Positions 34,773 through 44,717 of a stretch of 64,000 bases of DNA are shown here, in pieces. The DNA comes from Nitrosospira multiformis. GTDB taxonomy: Bacteria > Pseudomonadota > Gammaproteobacteria > Burkholderiales > Nitrosomonadaceae. The DNA is taken from positions 53,159-117,158 of the forward strand of contig JAFKJB010000013.1 in assembly GCA_017306155.1 (NCBI GenBank). Direction: 5' to 3'. Numbering within the stretch: position 1 is the stretch's first letter; each line of letters starts with the position of its first letter. The notes below the pieces were generated by a model that was not told the DNA's origin, searched no databases, and saw only the letters and a program-made list of their open reading frames with translations. A program made the position numbers and the translations under genes.

Positions 34773-37214
34773 ATGAACGAGCGGGAAACCACAAACTCAG
34801 CGGAACTGCCCGAGTGGCTTCGAGGGAGCGAAATGGGTGAACTGATTTTTGCCTATGATTGGATCGATTCGGGTCTTGGACCTATATCGGCATGGTCGCC
34901 CGCTCTTCGATTCACAGTCAGCATGATGCTGCTGATGCCTTCGGCTGTCCTGTTACTGTGGGGACCGAAACTGATACAGATCTATAACGATGGTTATCGC
35001 AATCTGATGGCTGCCAAGCATCCGGATGGATTGGGACAACCCGTTTCGGAGTGTTGGCCGGAGGTGTGGCATTTTCTTGCGCCCATTTGCGAGGGGGTGA
35101 TGGAGCGGTGCGAGTCCTTCAGTTTTGAGGATCAACCGCTTGTCATCAATCGCACCGGAAACCCTGAAGAGGCTTTTTTCAAACTCACCTACAGTCCCAT
35201 TCGCGATATCAAGGACAATTTTTCCAGTGGTGTTTCCCCAGATGCGAAGCAAGCTGGGGTGTCAGGTGTACTGGTGACGGTAACCGAGACAACGGAGCTT
35301 GTCCGGGCACGTGCTCATGAAGTGGAGAAAATCAGGTTCAGGGAGGCATTGGCTGAGCAGGCGCTTCGTGAGAGCGAGCAGCGCTTCCGCCAGGCACTCG
35401 AGATTGAGGCGGTGGGAATTATTTTCTTCAATAGCGAAAATCGGATTACTGAAGCGAACGACGCCTTCCTGGAGATGAGCGGGTTCAGCCGGGAAGATGA
35501 GCGAGCAGGGGTGCTGCAATGCGATGAGCTAACCCCGCCGGAGTGGCGAATGACTGCTTCCCGGGTTGCAGATGAACTCAAGGCAATGGGACGTGCCGCC
35601 CCTCATGAGAAGGAATTATTTCGCAAGGATGGGTCCCGCTGGTGGGCATTAATCGCGATGAAGCAACTCAAAGGCAACGAGGCGGTAGCATATGTGGTCG
35701 ACATAACGGAACGCAAACGCGTCGAACGTAGCCTGCGCGAGAGCGAGGCAAGATTCCGTGCGCTGGCCGAGGCTTCCCCAGCATTCATCTGGCAGGTGGA
35801 TCCGCAAGGAAATGCGGTTTATCTTAACCAGCGCTACCAGTACATGTTTGGGAAGAGTCTGGAAGAGCTGATGCCGACCGGATGGCGCGGGATTCTCCAT
35901 CCTGACGATGCACCGGCGTATCTTGCCGCATTCGAGCGGGCGCTCCATGACCGTGCGCGCTTGATCCATCGGGTCCGGGTCAGGACAGCCGAGGGAGAGT
36001 GGCGCTGGCTGAAATCGTACGCCTTGCCGTGGTTCACCGCCAGGGATGAGTATGCGGGGCACGTGGGCATATCGATAGACGTTACTGAAGCAGTAGCTGC
36101 GGAAACCGCTCTGCTGGAAGCCGACCGCCGCAAGGATGAGTTTCTGGCTACGCTGGCGCATGAATTGCGTAATCCCCTTGCACCGATTGTCAGCGCGCTG
36201 ACATTCATCGCACACCCCGATGGTGCGGCCGAAATACCTCGTCTATTGCCCGTCATCAGCCGGCAGGTCAGGTACATGGTTCGACTGGTGGATGATCTCC
36301 TGGAGATATCGCGCATTACCAGCGGAAAGGTTGAATTGCGCCAAAAACCCACTGATCTGGCCATTGTCTTGCACAATGCGGCCGAGGCCAGTATGGATCA
36401 GATAAGGGAGAAAGAGCTCGGATTGAGCGTATCCATCACCGATACGCCTTTGATTGTATATGGGGACAGCGTGCGCCTTGAGCAGATCTTCGCAAATCTG
36501 CTCAACAATGCTGTCCGTTATACCGGGAAGGGTGGGCAGATATGGCTTACTGCCCGCAGGGAAGATCATAAAGCTGTCGTATCCGTGAAGGACAATGGTA
36601 TAGGAATATTGCCGGACATGCTGCCGCGTTTATTCGATATGTTTGCACAGGAGCGGCGCTGCGGCATGGACGCTCAGGAGGGATTGGGCATCGGCCTCAA
36701 TCTGGTGGATCGCCTTGTCCAGATGCACGGCGGCAGTGTCGAAGCCTCGAGTGAAGGGAAGGATCAAGGCAGTGAATTTACAGTGCGCCTGCCTTTGTCC
36801 GAGACCACTGCAGATGGAAAAAGCGGTCAATCCACGAAGGTGACTTTCGAACCCCATGAACTGCGCGTGCTGGTAGTCGATGACAATCAGGACGCCGCGG
36901 AAGTCCTGTGCATGTTGTTTCAATCAATGGGAGTGGATGTCAAAGCAGTGGATAGCGGTCCTGCCGCACTTGCCATGATTCCCTATTACCTGCCTGATGT
37001 GATTCTGATGGATATCGGTATGCCGGGGATGGATGGTAACGAAGTGGCACGACGTATCCGCGCGCAGCCGCAGTTCAACAATATAAAGCTCATCGCATTG
37101 ACCGGCTGGGGTCAGGAAAAAGACCGACAGCTGGCGCACGAGAGCGGCTTCGACCATCATCTGACCAAACCGGTAAACTTCAAAGTCCTGATAGAACTGA
37201 TTGCTTCGATCTGA
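34773..37214 (+). CDS. Second hybrid sensor histidine kinase (PAS-rich, C-terminal receiver)
   Basis: Cytoplasmic sensor kinase. An N-terminal PAS-like region has AWSPALRFTVSMMLLMPSAVLLLWGPKLIQIYNDGY (the PP-like PAS start). Two further PAS/PAC modules follow (VVDITERKR and HVGISIDVTE boundaries), then HisKA with LAHELRNPLAP, HATPase (NLLNNAVRYT, DNGIGI, GLGIGLNLVDRLV) and a receiver (VVDDNQDA, MDIGMPGMDG, acceptor aspartate). About 813 residues. I chose the ATG at 34773, preceded by GAGGAAGGG, because the upstream part of the long frame has no domain character. It is divergent from the first hybrid kinase. Both lack an adjacent output regulator. Confidence 0.92.
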   Translation: MNERETTNSAELPEWLRGSEMGELIFAYDWIDSGLGPISAWSPALRFTVSMMLLMPSAVLLLWGPKLIQIYNDGYRNLMAAKHPDGLGQPVSECWPEVWHFLAPICEGVMERCESFSFEDQPLVINRTGNPEEAFFKLTYSPIRDIKDNFSSGVSPDAKQAGVSGVLVTVTETTELVRARAHEVEKIRFREALAEQALRESEQRFRQALEIEAVGIIFFNSENRITEANDAFLEMSGFSREDERAGVLQCDELTPPEWRMTASRVADELKAMGRAAPHEKELFRKDGSRWWALIAMKQLKGNEAVAYVVDITERKRVERSLRESEARFRALAEASPAFIWQVDPQGNAVYLNQRYQYMFGKSLEELMPTGWRGILHPDDAPAYLAAFERALHDRARLIHRVRVRTAEGEWRWLKSYALPWFTARDEYAGHVGISIDVTEAVAAETALLEADRRKDEFLATLAHELRNPLAPIVSALTFIAHPDGAAEIPRLLPVISRQVRYMVRLVDDLLEISRITSGKVELRQKPTDLAIVLHNAAEASMDQIREKELGLSVSITDTPLIVYGDSVRLEQIFANLLNNAVRYTGKGGQIWLTARREDHKAVVSVKDNGIGILPDMLPRLFDMFAQERRCGMDAQEGLGIGLNLVDRLVQMHGGSVEASSEGKDQGSEFTVRLPLSETTADGKSGQSTKVTFEPHELRVLVVDDNQDAAEVLCMLFQSMGVDVKAVDSGPAALAMIPYYLPDVILMDIGMPGMDGNEVARRIRAQPQFNNIKLIALTGWGQEKDRQLAHESGFDHHLTKPVNFKVLIELIASI

Positions 37215-37258
37215 CCGTGCGTTTTGTCATCCGGTTGGCCGGCTGGCCTTCGATTCGG

Positions 37259-37460
37259 GTAAAAGTGATTGCAATTACCGGTGCATCAAGCGGCATAGAT
37301 CCTGCTGCAGCAATGCTTGCAGCAGAACCGGCGGCAAAGCGCATCTTATTGCCCATAGCGCTAAAACACTCAAATATCTGGTTGCAAGGATAGCAAACAC
37401 GGGGGGCAGGCTATCGATGCTGTCGCGGATGCTGCCGATCGGGAGAAAATGCGCTTCTCA
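37259..37460 (+). pseudogene. Short-chain dehydrogenase (SDR) remnant
   Basis: The frame beginning near 37260 reads KVIAITGASSGIDPAAAMLAAEPAAKRILL, the NAD-binding start of an SDR (TGASSGIG-type motif). A shifted frame continues with LKYLVARIANTGG and a third with QAIDAVADAADREKM, the normal continuation of SDR proteins. At least two frameshifts and loss of everything after about 37460 make this dead. The rest of 37461-37657 has nothing I can support. Confidence 0.7.
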
Positions 37461-37675
37461 ACCAAGCTGCTTGATTTTTGGAGTTATGTGGGACTCCGTA
37501 CATAAAACAGCAGATATGCCAATTAAGATGGAATTCGTCTTTGTACTGGAACCCTTCACAGGTTCTTAAGGCCAGAGATATAGCAGAGATAAGGCTTCCG
37601 GAGACATGACAGAATACCTGGGATGTAAGCAGATATTCAACGGGAATCTTCAATATTTTGTACAAGGAGATAAAC

Positions 37676-37927
37676 ATGCCTTCATCAAAAAGCGGTGGCG
37701 GCAATACCAGCAAGCGAGGTTTCGCTTCGATGGATCAGGAGAAACAACGGGAAATAGCGAGTAAAGGCGGAAAAGCGGCTCATGCAAAAGGCACTGCCCA
37801 TGAGTTTTCTTCGGAAGAGGCCCGCGAAGCCGGTCGGAAAGGTGGCGAAGCCTCTCATGGAGGCGGAAGAGGCAGCTCTTCAAGTCGCGGCAGTTCATCC
37901 AAGCAGCATGGCAAGGCAGGTACCTGA
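37676..37927 (+). CDS. KGG-repeat stress-induced protein
   Basis: Small, basic, glycine-rich hydrophilic protein of 83 residues with repeats of the KGG/GGK type: REIASKGGKAAHAKG and REAGRKGGEASHGGG. Stress-induced bacterial proteins with such repeats (YciG-like, also named for fungal Con-10) are cytoplasmic and thought to be desiccation or stationary-phase protectants. The start is MPSSKSG at 37676 with an AGGAG site (aaggagataaac) eight bases upstream; an earlier in-frame ATG at 37658 has no such site. It stands beside decayed genes on both sides. Confidence 0.85.
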   Translation: MPSSKSGGGNTSKRGFASMDQEKQREIASKGGKAAHAKGTAHEFSSEEAREAGRKGGEASHGGGRGSSSSRGSSSKQHGKAGT

Positions 37928-37941
37928 AACGAACAAAGTCA

Positions 37942-38435
37942 TCATTTGGCGCCCTCGGTCTGTTCGATCCATAAACCCATGACGTCGTGCTGTCCATCAG
38001 CCTGGATACCCAGCGCCAGGTAGACTGCCTTGTTGCTGACGACCCCCATCGCTGGGATTCTTGACTCGCAGTATATCGAAGAACACGACCGGATACATGG
38101 CCTCCAGCGGGCGGCTTTGCCAGGCGATGGCCTCGGCCATGACTTCATCGGTGACTGAACTGATAAAGTCTGGCGACACCTCGGTGCCATAGCTTTCAGC
38201 CAAAAACACCCGGATCTCGCGCACGCTCATGCCCCGGGCGTACAGGGCGATGCGTTTATCGAAGCCAGTAAATCGGCACTCGTGCCTGGGGATAAGAATG
38301 GGCTCGAAGCTGCCATCCCGATCACGCGGCAGTTCCACACGCACGGGCCGCGATCCGTAATGGTGGTCTTGCCGCTGGCGCCGTTGCGCTCATTGGCCCC
38401 TTGACCAGCTCATCGAGCAATTCCTTGGACAGATC
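37942..38435 (-). pseudogene. IS256-family transposase fragment
   Basis: Minus-strand frames carry typical IS256 transposase pieces: LPDLSKELLDELVKG near the start; ELPRDRDGSFEPILIPRHE and FDKRIALYARGMSVREI; AMYPVVFFDILRVK; and, after another shift, NKAVYLALGIQADGQHDVMGLWI. At least two frameshifts are needed to join them, and the coding sequence stops right after EQTEGAK, about half-way through a normal IS256 protein. No terminal inverted repeats were found around it. It is an inactive relic. The 770 bases between it and the ABC gene (38436-39203) contain only shadow ORFs. Confidence 0.85.
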
Positions 38436-39203
38436 AGGCAGTGGCCCTCGGGTAGCCGCCTGTGCGGCAACAGTACGTTTCTTCTTCAAGTTTTTTGATA
38501 TCAGTAACAGTCGAGCCGACACCGCACAACACGGCCGTCTTCCATCCTCCAGGCCCGTTTCTCCTTCGGATTTTTTGATGGAACGTATATCCTCTACTGT
38601 TCCTTCTGCTACTCCTCCATACTGTCTCGGAACAAGGCGGGGACATGGTGTCAGTCTCTCCTGCTGCTCCAGACTTATCGCCCTCTTTCCTGATACATTT
38701 TACCGCGGCATCAACCCGGCACGTTTCTGTAATAGCGTCTGATGTAAATAGCCAGTCAGTCGGAATATTACTCAAGTTCCAGCAGTGTATTCTCTACTCC
38801 AGAAATAACGCCTCTCCTCAGGCCCCTTTATCCTTTTTATAGCGGCCGCGTTGTCTTCGGCTGCCTCAAAAAGAAACCTCCTCGGTAAACCTGTAATGCG
38901 CTTGGCCGTTATAGCCGCTGAACGGCAAGTGTTTATGAATTTCGCTATTGCTGGAACAGGAGTCAAAACGTCCCTGAATTCGATCTATTACGGGATCATC
39001 CCTTAAGTTATCTTGCTCGCCGTTACACAGCCGCTGAAAAAAGGTTTTCCTGAATTTTCCCCACGATGAATATGTCGATCAAGATCTGCTTCACGCATCG
39101 GGTTTGCAGCGAGGCGAAATTGTTCCCAGGCGAAATTGATTCCTATTTGCATCCTCATTTCCAGTCAGACTCTGTATTTTTTCAACCCTGAGGTTCTTTT
39201 TAC

Positions 39204-41025
39204 ATGTTCGCTTTTTTTGAACAGCGCGTTCGGGCCACTGTCGTCCCTAAAAAATCCCCGCCCCCCGAACTACTGGCATTCTATTGGCACTTTATCAGCC
39301 AGACGAAAGGTTTATATGCGGCACTGTTTGCCACCGGATTAGCCGTGGCTCTCATCGACACGCTGATCCCCGTTTTCATTGGACGCCTTGTGGAGGTGAT
39401 GGAGGCGACTGCGAGAGTTGCGGGATGCAACTTCAATGCTATTCGGCATGGCATTGCTGGTGCTGATCGCCAGGCCGCTCGCGATCCTGATCGATAGTCT
39501 TGTGCGTCATAACGCCGTAGTGCCCGGGGTAACCAGCATGATTCGCTGGCAGAGCCATTGGCACGTCATCCGACAGAGTTGGTCGCTCTTTCAGAACGAT
39601 TTTGCCGGACGCATGGCAAACCGCGTCATGCACATGGGCGATGCGGTGCGCGAATGCGTAGTGTCGAGCATTCATGCAGTCTGGTACATCGGCGTGTACG
39701 GTGCTTCTTCACTGTGGCTCATGAGCAAGGCAGACTGGCGACTGGCGATCCCTACGGTGTTATGGTTTATCGCGTATGTTTTTTTCCTGTGGTACTTTGT
39801 GCCGCGCATGCGTGATCTGGCAAGAAGCAGTAGCGAGCGACGCTCCGCAGTGATGGGCCGGGTGGTGGATAGCTATAGCAACATCCTCACCGTTAAACTG
39901 TTCTCGCGTGCGAGCGACGAAGACGCTTACGTCCGCGAAGCAATCGAACATCATACAGTGGCCATTGCCGCTCACATGCGCACGATCACAAAATTCTCCA
40001 CCACGTTATCCCTGCTCAATGCGCTTCTGCTGGCGGGCACGACTGCGATCGGCATCATGTTGTGGTCCCAGGGAAGGCTTGACGCGGGTGCAGTGGCTAT
40101 GGCCGTGCCGCTCGCCTGGACGATCGCCAATGCGGCGGGATGGGTCAGTTGGGAACTGAATCGGGCTTTTGAACACATGGGCGTGGTCCAGGAGGGCATG
40201 CAAACCGTTGCCGTGACGAACGCTCTGGTGGACAAGCCTGGAGCGCACGAACTGGACGCCAGTGAAGTACGTGGAGAAATCCGCTTCGAAAGATTGACCT
40301 TCACCTTCGGCCGGAGCGATGGCCGCAAAGTGCTCGATGCTCTCAATTGTGTCATCCGACCGGGCGAGCGCGTGGGACTGGTCGGTAGCTCCGGCGCGGG
40401 TAAATCCACGTTGATCAATCTGTTGTTGCGCTTCTACGAGATGAAGTCAGGCGGTATCCGGATAGATGGACAGGATATCCGCGAAGTGACGCAGGAGAGT
40501 CTGCGCCGCTGCATCGGTGTCGTAGCGCAGGATGTGTCCCTGCTGAACCGCTCCATTGCCGAAAACATTGCCTACGGAAGCCCGGGAGCAACACGGGAAC
40601 AGATTGAGGCGGCTGCCCGGCGCGCCCAAGCGCACGACTTCATCATGAGCCAGAGGGATTGGCTGGGGCGCAGCGGCTATGACGCGCACGTAGGCGAGCG
40701 TGGCGTCAAACTCAGCGGCGGGCAGAAACAACGTATCGCCATTGCCCGCGTCATGCTCAAGGATGCTCCGATCCTAGTACTGGATGAAGCTACCTCGGCC
40801 CTCGATAGTGAAGTAGAGCTTGCGATTCAGGATCAGTTGATGGGACTGATGGAAGGCAAGACAGTGATTGCAATTGCGCATCGACTCTCCACCATCGCTT
40901 GCCTGGACCGATTGCTGGTGCTCAAGGACGGATGTATCGTCGAGGAGGGCACGCACGAGGAACTTCTCAGGCAGGGTGGCCAGTATGCAATGCTCTGGCG
41001 ACATCAGTCAGGAGGGTTTCTTTGA
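39204..41025 (+). pseudogene. ABC exporter (fused permease-ATPase) with one frameshift near 39417
   Basis: The protein is an MsbA-type half-transporter: about six membrane segments, then an ATP-binding domain with Walker A GSSGAGKST, Q-loop, signature LSGGQKQRIAIARVML and Walker B ILVLDEATSALD, H-loop AHRLST. The N-terminal part (MFAFFEQRV to RLVEVMEATAR, 39204-39416) is in one frame; the remainder (LRDATSMLFGMALLVL onward) continues in the next frame, a one-base gain. Joined, the product would be about 606 residues, normal for the family. Either a real disruption or a base-calling error is possible, since the rest is intact. Substrate unknown; no partner gene is nearby. Confidence 0.8.
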
Positions 41026-41055
41026 TTTGTAGAACGCGTTTCCCGTTTTGCTGCC

Positions 41056-41072
41056 CTAAGGGTTTCCCTTAG
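41056..41072 (+). repeat. Short perfect hairpin downstream of ABC gene
   Basis: CTAAGGG (41056-41062) and CCCTTAG (41066-41072) pair around TTT; a TATAAAA stretch follows. It may end the ABC transcript or be an upstream control element for the 41160 gene. A second hairpin (AGGATGAA/TTCATCCT, 41119-41126 and 41133-41140) lies 20 bases before that gene. Confidence 0.4.
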
Positions 41073-41159
41073 TATAAAACCAGAGTTTCCCTAATATACG
41101 CATAGTGTTGACTGAGATAGGATGAAGTTATTTTCATCCTGCTTGGGTTCATTACTATC

Positions 41160-41573
41160 ATGAAAACAAAACTAGGAAATATCTTCGCAGAGTTGTCGAT
41201 GGTAGCCTTGCTGGGTTCGATGAGTTTCCTGACGATTGCAGCTGAGCCTGTTGACACTCCTGAGATTCGCGCGGCTGTCCAGAAAGCCACGACCCGTGGT
41301 GATCATGAGGCGGTAGCGGAATATTATGAAAATGCCGCTATGCAAATGCAGGCAAAAGTGAAGGAAGAAAAGGAATTGCTGGAGCAGTATAAGAATAAAA
41401 GCTATCTTTATGGCAGGCAAGCTCAAGATCTACAATCGCATACCGCAGCATTGATACGCCGGCACGAGCAGGCCGTTATGGCAGACATGCAAGAAGCCGC
41501 CTTGCATCGCCGAATGGCATCGAAACTTGATGAAAACCATGCTGTATCCGACTCCAAGAGCCCGGCAATGTGA
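41160..41573 (+). CDS. Exported coiled-coil-like hypothetical protein, 137 aa
   Basis: The N-terminal segment (about 1-27, ending near TIAAE) is a Sec signal peptide. The mature protein is helical and rich in Ala, Glu, Gln and Lys (YYENAAMQMQAKVKEEKELLEQYKNKS). It probably forms helical hairpins or a coiled coil in the periplasm. I recognise no family name. The gene follows the ABC exporter by 135 bases and has its own leader with two hairpins, so a separate promoter is likely. No ribosome binding site of note precedes the ATG. Confidence 0.7.
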   Translation: MKTKLGNIFAELSMVALLGSMSFLTIAAEPVDTPEIRAAVQKATTRGDHEAVAEYYENAAMQMQAKVKEEKELLEQYKNKSYLYGRQAQDLQSHTAALIRRHEQAVMADMQEAALHRRMASKLDENHAVSDSKSPAM

Positions 41574-42115
41574 GTAATTGCAGCCAGGATATAGATATAG
41601 GATAGCTGTAGCAGTCGCGATCTCATCTGACAGTTACCCGACTTTACGGTGCAATTGTCAGATCAGATTCAACTGTTCAGTAATGTGATTTTATCATTCC
41701 ACCCCTCCCTGCGATCGATTTCGGCCTCTCCGATAAAGCCTTATTACCTGCTTGCGCAATTCATATTGCGCCGCATGTTCCAGTTTCTTGCGTCTTGTTT
41801 ATCCATGGAAAGCAGACATCAACCAATTACAATAATTATTTGTGTGCCGGGTCAATAACTTCTAAGATTGCTCCTCTCAAAACCCACTGAGGCGGTTTTT
41901 TCTGTTATCAGATTCCTGGTTTTTAGCCAAGCAGACACATCTTTCCAAACCTGTCTCATTACAGGTGCTAGTCGAGGCAGTTACAGGTATCATAACTTGT
42001 CTGATTGAAAGAGACGGAAGTGCAATTTCTATTTTTCTCTTTCTTGTCCTTTCTTTGTCCCTTTTCAGGTATTAAAGTAACAACTACCCCCTTATCGAAA
42101 AGTATAGGAACCCCT

Positions 42116-42529
42116 GTGAGAGTCACTAACAAACCTATTCTTCTCGTTGAGGACGATCAGGTGGACATGATGAGGATTACTCGTGCCCTCAAGGAAATTG
42201 GTGTTACAAATCAGATTGTGCATCAGGAGAACGGGGAGGACGCCCTAAATTACCTGCGGGATGAGGATAGTGAGAAACCCTGCCTCATCTTGCTGGACTT
42301 GAGCATGCCCATCATGAATGGCATCGAATTCCTGCGGGCAGTGAAAAAAGACGAGAAACTCAGACGTATTCCCGTGGTGGTACTAACCACTTCCGATGAC
42401 CAACAGGACAAGTTAAACGGCTTCAATTCCGGCGTTGCAGGATATATGGGAAAACCGAGCGACTATCCGCAATTTGTGGAGGTCATAAGGTCAATCGATA
42501 CGTATTGGACCATCAGCCAGATGCCGTAG
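42116..42529 (+). CDS. Single-domain response regulator (Rcp1/CheY-like)
   Basis: A stand-alone receiver of about 138 residues: ILLVEDDQVDMMRITRAL gives the acidic pocket, PCLILLDLSMPIMNGIEFLRAV the phospho-acceptor aspartate, and VVLTTSDDQQDK and GYMGKPSDYPQF the conserved Thr/Ser and Lys. The Rcp1-type features (long linker before the acceptor, NG-x-EFL) point to a partner of a histidine kinase without its own output; the two hybrid kinases upstream are possible partners. The start is taken as the GTG at 42116 because the upstream frame is hydrophobic and atypical. The 540-base interval before it has no supported gene. Confidence 0.85.
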   Translation: MRVTNKPILLVEDDQVDMMRITRALKEIGVTNQIVHQENGEDALNYLRDEDSEKPCLILLDLSMPIMNGIEFLRAVKKDEKLRRIPVVVLTTSDDQQDKLNGFNSGVAGYMGKPSDYPQFVEVIRSIDTYWTISQMP

Positions 42530-42590
42530 TCAGGGGCAGAAATTCATTGATCAATATGAAGTGGAGTATCGCAGTCCTAAGGAGCTATCA

Positions 42591-42842
42591 GTGATTAGAG
42601 CAGCTTGGCTTTTGTCAGGGATATTTGTGTTGGCCTGCGAGCGGGAAATGCCAAGCGTAGACGACGCGGATAACATTGTAGTCGACGGTGAAGAGATGAG
42701 CCAAACTGATTTCATCAACAAGTATTGTATCGGGAAAGAAAAAAGTCTGACTTGTTCCAAGGTATTGGACGCAGCAGCTAAAAGTCTTATAGATAGAGCC
42801 CGTGGCCAACGATTTGGTTCTATTGAGAGACAAACGAATTAG
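42591..42842 (+). CDS. Small lipoprotein, about 83 aa
   Basis: From the GTG at 42591 the protein starts VIRAAWLLSGIFVLAC, a short type II signal peptide ending in a lipobox cysteine. The mature part has an acidic N-terminal half and two cysteines in FINKYCIGKEKSLTCSKVL, which resembles the cysteine pattern of small EexN-type lipoproteins. I cannot assign a role. It overlaps no other supported gene and precedes a transposase relic by about 40 bases. Confidence 0.55.
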   Translation: MIRAAWLLSGIFVLACEREMPSVDDADNIVVDGEEMSQTDFINKYCIGKEKSLTCSKVLDAAAKSLIDRARGQRFGSIERQTN

Positions 42843-42882
42843 TCCCGCTGTATGCTGGTGTAGAGTTACAGAGGGAAGAATT

Positions 42883-43054
42883 ATGGGACATGTATCACAT
42901 GACCGAGCCGTAACGACAGAGGTAATGCGTCGAGCGATACAGCATACATAGTCAGGAGGGCCTGATGGTTCTGGCCATCCGCCATGGGATCAATCCGAAG
43001 ACGATGGCGAAGTGGCGCAAGGATAGGGCTGCTGGATCTGGTTTTGGCAAATGA
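42883..43054 (+). pseudogene. Transposase helix-turn-helix remnant
   Basis: The frame starting at MGHVSHDRAVTTEVMRRAIQH stops at TAG near 42948. The expected continuation, LAIRHGINPKTMAKWRKDRA, is found in another frame and ends at TGA just before 43054. Together they look like the first 50 residues of an IS481/IS3-type transposase. The rest of the gene is missing. A perfect 12-bp inverted repeat (43053-43064 and 43069-43080) follows directly. Confidence 0.6.
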
Positions 43055-43080
43055 ATGTTGCGTCACGCGACGCAACATTC
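43053..43080. repeat. Perfect 12-bp inverted repeat with tetraloop
   Basis: GAATGTTGCGTC and GACGCAACATTC flank ACGC. No T-run follows in either direction. It lies 62 bases beyond the stop of the convergent DUF4142 gene and could protect its 3-prime end or be a leftover transposon end. Confidence 0.55.
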
Positions 43081-43141
43081 TACTTCTCTCATAGCTTCCA
43101 CAGGAAAGTGTCAGAACGATGTAGAAGTATTCCGGGATTTT

Positions 43142-43678
43142 CTACCACTGGTCGAAAGCAGATTTGATTTTTTCCGCATGCTCGAGGTGAGAGACGAGTA
43201 CCGGACGTGTTTTAACCAACAATGCCTTCAGTTCCTCGTTCTTAACGTTGGGCACGAGTTTGTTGTCGGCAACTTCGATTACCTTCTTATGAAGCGCGAT
43301 TTCACCGTCAATGTATGCTTTGTCGAACTCCTTCCCGCTCAATCCTTTAAGTTTTTCAAGGCCGGCTTTGGCGTCTTCCTTCAAGCTCCGACTGATGGCG
43401 TTGTCCTTGGGAGTTACGTTAAGTTTTTTCGCAAGTTCAGTCGCTTGCCGGTTGCTGTCCGTATGATCCGAGACCATTCGATGCGCGTATCCGTGAACGT
43501 CTTGGTTCGCGGCTTTTTTCTTAGCCAGATTTCCGTTTTCAATATCAGCAGTGTTTGCAGTTACCACAATGTGTGCAATTTCCGCGTCAGTGAGAGCGCC
43601 TTGGGTCTCTGCCGCTTGTACGCTGAGGGTAAACGCAGGAAGCATCAAAGCCATTGCCAGTATGACTGATTTTTTCAT
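43142..43678 (-). CDS. DUF4142 periplasmic protein
   Basis: A signal peptide (about 1-23) is followed by a four-helix bundle of the DUF4142 type: LTDAEIAHIVVTANTADIENGNLAKKKAANQDVHGYAHRMVSDHTDSN, then IDGEIALHKKVIEVADNKL. DUF4142 proteins are exported, ferritin-like helical bundles, often induced by envelope or oxidative stress. Length of 178 aa is typical. An AGGAGAAG site precedes the start. The 1,038 bases between this gene and the cytochrome gene contain no gene I can firmly support; one 79-aa minus-strand ORF (43981-44220) and two small hairpins (44455-44471; 44500-44520 region) are the only features. Confidence 0.9.
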   Translation of the reverse strand: MKKSVILAMALMLPAFTLSVQAAETQGALTDAEIAHIVVTANTADIENGNLAKKKAANQDVHGYAHRMVSDHTDSNRQATELAKKLNVTPKDNAISRSLKEDAKAGLEKLKGLSGKEFDKAYIDGEIALHKKVIEVADNKLVPNVKNEELKALLVKTRPVLVSHLEHAEKIKSAFDQW

Positions 43679-43980
43679 AACTCTTCTCCTAAGTATGATG
43701 TGTTTGGAATGCTGGTGCTAATAAAAAAATGGAGACTTGATAAAGGATACGTAGCGGGAACCGCTACTTGACAATGATGGGGCTGAGCTACAAAAGTTTC
43801 TGTGCGCTACCAGACACAACTATATGTGCTGTGCGCTATCGCACCGAGTTTTGGCTGCCAGTAGGGGAAATGAAAAATATAGAGGCCAATAAACCTTGCG
43901 ATAGATTCACTTCATTGTCTGCCTGAGTACATTTCCGCATCTTTTCAAGAATTACCTCAATCCAGGTGTAACGCTCGCCG

Positions 43981-44220
43981 TCATAACTTCAACACCGTCA
44001 TAGCCTTGGCTTTCGATCTTTGAAAAGCCGCAGAGCCGGTAGTTGCCTCAGTCAAATTTATTTCTGCCGTGAACCGAATTTCCAGCTGCGGTAAGACACT
44101 TCTACTACCATTAATCTGGATGACTTCGCGAAAGAGGGAGCGGGAGCCAAGGCTGGTTATTTCTGTAGGGCATGGCAAAAAGAAAAAATCAATTTCTCTT
44201 TCTCTGGGTGCGAAATTCAT
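43981..44220 (-). CDS. Doubtful small ORF, 79 aa
   Basis: Unrecognised. The frame has strand-like segments (LFREVIQINGSRSVLPQLEIRFTAEI) with a protein-like pattern, and it stops shortly upstream, so it is self-contained. No clear ribosome binding site is present. It could be a genuine small protein or a fragment of a lost gene. Confidence 0.25.
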   Translation of the reverse strand: MNFAPREREIDFFFLPCPTEITSLGSRSLFREVIQINGSRSVLPQLEIRFTAEINLTEATTGSAAFQRSKAKAMTVLKL

Positions 44221-44717
44221 TATTGCTTCGTTGATCGGAATGCGCGATAAACCTCAATTGGAAATTCTGAGTTTGACGTCTGGCATTTTTCAATCGGCTA
44301 TTCCTTCACATTCTACTTTTCCAGGTGGTTATATTTCCGTCCTCCTCTTCCCGCAAAGACGTCTGCCAATGCAGGTTGTCAGGCAAACCTGGTCTTGATC
44401 ATTGAACCGTTTTTTAATCTCTTCTGGTTTAATTCCCCGCTTCTTGAGGCGAAGGCTGGCTGAAAGCCAGCGAATTGTAAAAGCGCAGTTAATACCCCGC
44501 CGCTATGGCGGAGTGCTTTATTGTCATGGACGTCTGTTATAGTGTTTCCCCAACTCAAAACCGGTACGGCAGAGAGCCGATGCAACCTATAATAAGAGAG
44601 TTGATGGCGGAACAGGTAAACTCCACATTTTATTCACGCAAACATAAAGGCTTATCCGTAACCACCGATAAAGCAAGGGAATGTCTTTTCGGCTAAGATT
44701 CTGCCTGGAGGAATAAT

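Noticed and set aside
38434-39135. Several ORFs of 60-113 aa between the IS256 relic and the ABC gene
   Set aside because: No ribosome sites, domains or protein-like composition; judged shadows.
44399-44717. Small hairpins (44455-44471) and the ORF 44505-44696 before the cytochrome gene
   Set aside because: Hairpin lacks a T-run and the ORF has no support beyond being open.
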